In this document: positions 60,295-64,000 of the stretch, in pieces
How positions within the stretch are numbered: the stretch's first letter is position 1
How the letters are laid out: each line of letters opens with the position of its first letter
From: Caenorhabditis remanei
Lineage: Eukaryota > Nematoda > Chromadorea > Rhabditida > Rhabditidae
Direction of reading: 5' to 3'
Assembly: GCF_010183535.1 (NCBI RefSeq)
Contig: NC_071332.1
Coordinates: 8,246,001 to 8,310,000, forward strand
DNA: 64,000 bases
Made by a program: the position numbers and the translations under genes
The notes under the pieces: generated by a model
Database searches by the model: none
What the model saw: the letters and a program-made list of their open reading frames with translations, nothing else
Told to the model about the DNA's origin: nothing

Positions 60295-63200
60295 ATGAGG
60301 GCTTGCGACTGTATCACAGAACCTCCCCTATTTGATCTACCTCCACCGCCGGATCCTTCACTGATTTGGCATCTGATATCAGATGAGAAGTTCGAGCCGG
60401 TGAGTCTTTTAATCATCGATCAAGATCAAGGATAAGGGGGGAAGACACCTGTTAGAATAAAATGACAGCCGTCTGCATTTAGTGTGAACCAACTGACTTT
60501 TTTATATCTCTCTGGCTTGCTTCTGCCATTAGACACTTTTTGATGAAGTACCCAGAATTCCTTCTCCATCCAGATCACCTGCTAATATGACAATTAGGTC
60601 ATCCAAAAAAAACAAGTGACACCTCTTAATTTGTATAACAATTGCCAACAACCACTTGAACCAGTTGCACATATTACCATGTAACGTGTCTCTCTACCAC
60701 TAAAAATAATCCATTTGCACAATCTCAAGGATGCTCCAACAAAAACCAGAAGAAGAGCTGCAGCAAAGAAACACTTGTTGGTCTCTCTCTGTATGTTTAT
60801 GGCAAGAGGTGCCAAGGGAAGGAGAAGAAGAAGCTCTGATTTAATTTATAACCACCATATCTTCTGAAGAAGGCACCACAAGACGTCTTTCTCTCTCCTC
60901 CTCAACATAAACCATCTGCGCCAAAAACAATTGTTTTTGCCATTCATTGAAGGCAAGATGAATGTCTTTTTTGGGTGGAGAAGAAACTGCGGATGAGTCC
61001 AGAATGAGAGATAAATATGGTAGATTAGGAGGAGAAAATGAACGGAAGTGGCTTCATTCATTAGTTAGGGAAAGAGGAAATTGTTGAAATTGTATGGGAT
61101 TCTTCATGGGATTCTGGACAGAAGATTCTGGGAACAGATTCTCCGTCATGAATTATGACTTCTTCTCGAAAAGTTTCTTCCAATAAATCAGCCAGAAACC
61201 AATTTTCTTGTGAAACATGTTGCTCCTTTTCTCTTCTCTTTTACTCTCTATACACCCATCAATCGTCGAATATGAATTGACTGGACAATGTTGCAACATA
61301 ACCATTTCCCTTGAGACGTCTTCACCAACCGCCAATGAATTCCTGGCGCCTTTTGATCATCCATCTTGTCGCCGCCGCTCCGTTTATGCAAATTTCCCAA
61401 CTTTTGCCCGTTTTGTTGCGCCTTCTTTCCCGTCTTCTCATTCAAATTCAAATTGGTGTGAAGAAGAGAAAAAGGAAAAGTTGAAATAAATTGGAAACGG
61501 TGTAGGAATTTAGAAACTGGTTTACTTGGGTGTCTAATGGTCCTTGACTTGGAAACTGAATTTTAATTGATTAATTAATTAATTACAGGCGGAACAATGC
61601 TCCTCAAATCAATTCGTCAGCATTTCGGATATCGGGACCATTTATGATTCAGAAGACACTCATCAGCTTGCCGCCAATGTTTTGATTTCAATTGCTGCTC
61701 TTTCAGTTCTTCTATTATTTGTCGTTTGCATTGCAGTAATTGGTCGCATCCGGAGGTTCGTTTTGGGGCTAATCAATCAGTTGTTTATGACAGTCTGCAC
61801 GCGCGCACTGATTCATCATCCACGAAGAATATGTGTGATTGATTATCTGTTTCCCCCTTCCCTTCTTCATTCTCCAGACTCTCGTATGTCGCTTGTTGCA
61901 ACTTGGATTTACAATTGAGATCTAGGAATCTCGTGGGGTCAGGAGCCACTCTCTGTGTGAGAATAGATAACTTCAAGCATCAGTGTTTATAAGTGTTTCA
62001 AAACTCAATTCTGATTCATCTTCCCCAGAATTCTCAACTCATTTCAATTGTCTCATGAATCTCAATAAACCGGTTATTTACGGGTAACCCCCAATGCCAA
62101 CTGCACATAACACTTGAGTCGATTCGATTTTGGGTATGTCATTGGCATTGGGTTTTAATTAAAAGTCTCGTCTTCCTATAGGAGCAAATTAGGGAACGAC
62201 AGAATAAGTTGAGTGCTTAGAAGGCAAATTATTAAGTTTTCGAGTGTTGACCCACTGGATAAGACAGTTGGTTACATCATTGTCACCTACTGGGAGTTAC
62301 ACAAATACTGAGAGGAAGAGTTAACCCATCTGGTGTCCGTAGGTGACTAGGGGGCCACGCAGAAGGTCATGATTTACAATCCGTAAGATATACAATCAGT
62401 CACACACCGTCAGCAGGTCATTAGGTATAAGAAAACCGGAGGAGGAGGGAGGGTGTAAAGTTGAGTTATTAGGGAATGAAGTGGTTATTGGTGGGAAGAA
62501 AATTGAATTTGCGCACGGCAAAACGAAGAAGCAAAAAGCACAATAGAAGGACACAATAAGAAGTTTTGAAAGCGAAATAAGAATGCTCTTTTCAATTTTC
62601 AATTTCTTTGCAGAAGGCGTCGACAGAATTCAGATGCATCAAAGAAGATGTCAAGTGATTCGATTCTGGCGGCTGGGGAACATTTGTGGACCTACAACTC
62701 CATGAAGCAACCTGTCAGCGGGGGACCACCAGCTGTTTTGATGTATTCGAATCAATCGAATGCTGGAAGTCGACTATTCCATCACACACCGACTACAATG
62801 AGATCATATGTTGTTGGAAGTGGAACTCCGATTATGGGATCACAACATATTCCAATTCGACATTCGGAGTCAACGACGTTGCGATTGAATCCAGGAGATG
62901 GATGTTCTGCATATCATACCGTCTCTGTTAGCAGGCAGAATGGATGCCCACCGTCAGAAGTCTACGAGGAGATTGCTCCCATTGGTGAGTTCTTTATTGA
63001 AATCTCTTGTCGGCATTGAAACAGCTTGGAAACTAAAAACTTGTTTCGTAACCATTCTCTGTTTCAGGCACGTTGGGACACGTTGGATACATGACAACTC
63101 GACCAAATATGGGCAATATGACTCCAATGAACAACATGAATAATCGGATGTCACTTCGGAAACCGCCACCGACATGCCGTCCACCTCAACCACCTCAAAG

Positions 63201-63396
63201 TCCAGTTCCAAGTGATGGAAGCTATGAAATCACTCGAATAACTGGAACGTCTTCTGATTCTCCACGAGAACGTCAATGGACTGAAGATGGAAGGGAGAGC
63301 GGATACGGTACTGCTCCAAGCTTACAATGGAAAAGTCCTTCTGGAAGTGGTCGACTGGAAGCGGAAGCTGCCGCTCGGGCAATGACTTATGTGTAG
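60295..63396 (+). CDS. Single-pass membrane protein, Pro/Ser-rich tail, PDZ-like C-terminus
   Basis: Four exons (60295-60399, 61589-61755, 62614-62984, 63068-63396) join in phase; from the ATG at 60295 this gives 323 residues. The short outer part has paired cysteines and Pro (MRACDCITEPPLFDLPPPPD). The TM helix is at about 62-88 (LAANVLISIAALSVLLLFVV), followed at once by a basic stop-transfer (GRIRRRRRQ). The long cytoplasmic tail is rich in Ser, Pro, Met and Tyr, with VYEEIAP (possible phosphotyrosine or SH2 site) and a Pro-rich CRPPQPPQSPVP. It ends MTYV, a class I PDZ ligand form. No signal peptide is present; the first exon follows TTTTTTCAG at 60283 and stays open upstream of the ATG, so another exon may encode one. 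I do not recognise the family. Confidence 0.75.
62086..62155. repeat. Inverted repeat in the second intron of the last gene
   Basis: AACCCCCAATGCCAA (62086-62100) pairs with TTGGCATTGGGTTT (62142-62155) across a 41-base loop, with at least 11 consecutive matching pairs. It could be the ends of a small MITE or a stem-loop. No target-site duplication was confirmed. Confidence 0.6.
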
Positions 63397-63571
63397 ATTT
63401 TTCAGTTGTTTCTTCTAATTAGTTATTTTTTTAATGCCAAACTTTTTACTGTGTTCATACTGGTGATCTATTTAATACTACTTCGATTGTTACGGGTTTT
63501 CTCACAATTTCCGATGGACCAAAGATCCTTGTCTTTCTTGTTCTAGTCTTGTTGAACTTTATGTAAATATG

Positions 63572-63577
63572 AATAAA
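63572..63577 (+). terminator. Polyadenylation signal of the last gene
   Basis: AATAAA about 175 bases after the stop codon, the first such hexamer downstream; an A-run follows shortly. Confidence 0.7.
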
Positions 63578-64000
63578 TTGATTTTAAACTAAAAAAAAGT
63601 GTTTGGGATTAACGAAGATAGTTTTGAGATTATGAGTAACGAGAAGACATTTTCGTATAGTTATCAAGTCTGCTAGATTTTCAGATTAGATGCAAAAATT
63701 GTTGCATTGTTTCTTAACTGTGGCACAATAAGTCTTAAAATCTGAAAATTTTTTTCGAGATGTAAATTGTCGATAATGACTAGGGAATACTGAAGTTTCT
63801 TGATTTTTCTCCGATCTGAAACTGTAGTTAAGATTTTAACTTGAACAAACATGTGGAGACGGTTTATTTCAGAAGCACACCAACGAGCGGAATTGAAACT
63901 AACATAGGAGGAGCGAGAGACAAAAAGAGAATTATGAAGGGAAAGAACAATAAGAAAAGAAGAAGAAGAAGGAGATCAAAAAATGGAACAAAAAGAGAAG

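Overview
The window is nuclear DNA of a Caenorhabditis nematode. Introns are short and AT-rich with TTTTCAG-type acceptors, 3' UTRs carry AATAAA signals, there is a nematode srw-type chemoreceptor, and the conserved genes fit a stretch of C. elegans chromosome V: sma-1, an ANKRD40-like gene, osm-6, aman-2 and enolase-phosphatase. I worked out the exon structures by hand from splice sites and reading frame. The joins reported for named genes are phase-consistent across every junction, but none is confirmed by cDNA.

Layout. 1-1.6 kb: the end of a gene with two DPY-30-like motifs, an orphan terminal exon, and a stray copy of a sma-1 exon piece. 1.66-2.96 kb: a seven-helix chemoreceptor (+). 3.63-4.46 kb: a secreted Kunitz protein (+). 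7.36-23.02 kb: the 18-exon beta-heavy spectrin gene sma-1 (+), with two CH domains, spectrin repeats, an SH3 insert, a PH domain and a long tail, 4,169 residues in my model. 23.9-25.6 kb: ANKRD40-like (+). 27.65-28.6 kb: a tail-anchored acidic protein (+). 28.96-31.05 kb: osm-6/IFT52 (-), with a perfect X-box just upstream. 31.36-36.2 kb: Golgi alpha-mannosidase II, aman-2 (-), with a secreted-protein gene nested on the opposite strand in its ninth intron. 38.5-40.5 kb: enolase-phosphatase followed closely by a mitochondrial TMEM186-like protein, probably an operon (+). 41.2-41.8 kb: a small cystine-knot hormone gene resembling glycoprotein hormone alpha2 / flr-2 (-), which is scattered over three short exons and easily missed. 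45.9-47.4 kb: an EGF-like single-pass membrane protein with a lysine-rich tail (+). 47.4-60.3 kb: almost 13 kb with no supportable gene. 60.3-63.4 kb: a single-pass membrane protein with a long serine/proline-rich tail and a PDZ-ligand-like C-terminus (+).

The genes are mostly functionally independent: apical membrane skeleton, cilium assembly, Golgi N-glycan trimming, methionine salvage and signalling. The strongest leads are the near-identical 70-base sma-1 exon fragment sitting about 9 kb upstream of its source, the perfect X-box at osm-6, several stop-free introns of 45-48 bases (a multiple of three), and the long gene-free block before the last gene. I saw no convincing new multi-gene system, CRISPR, transposon or viral element.
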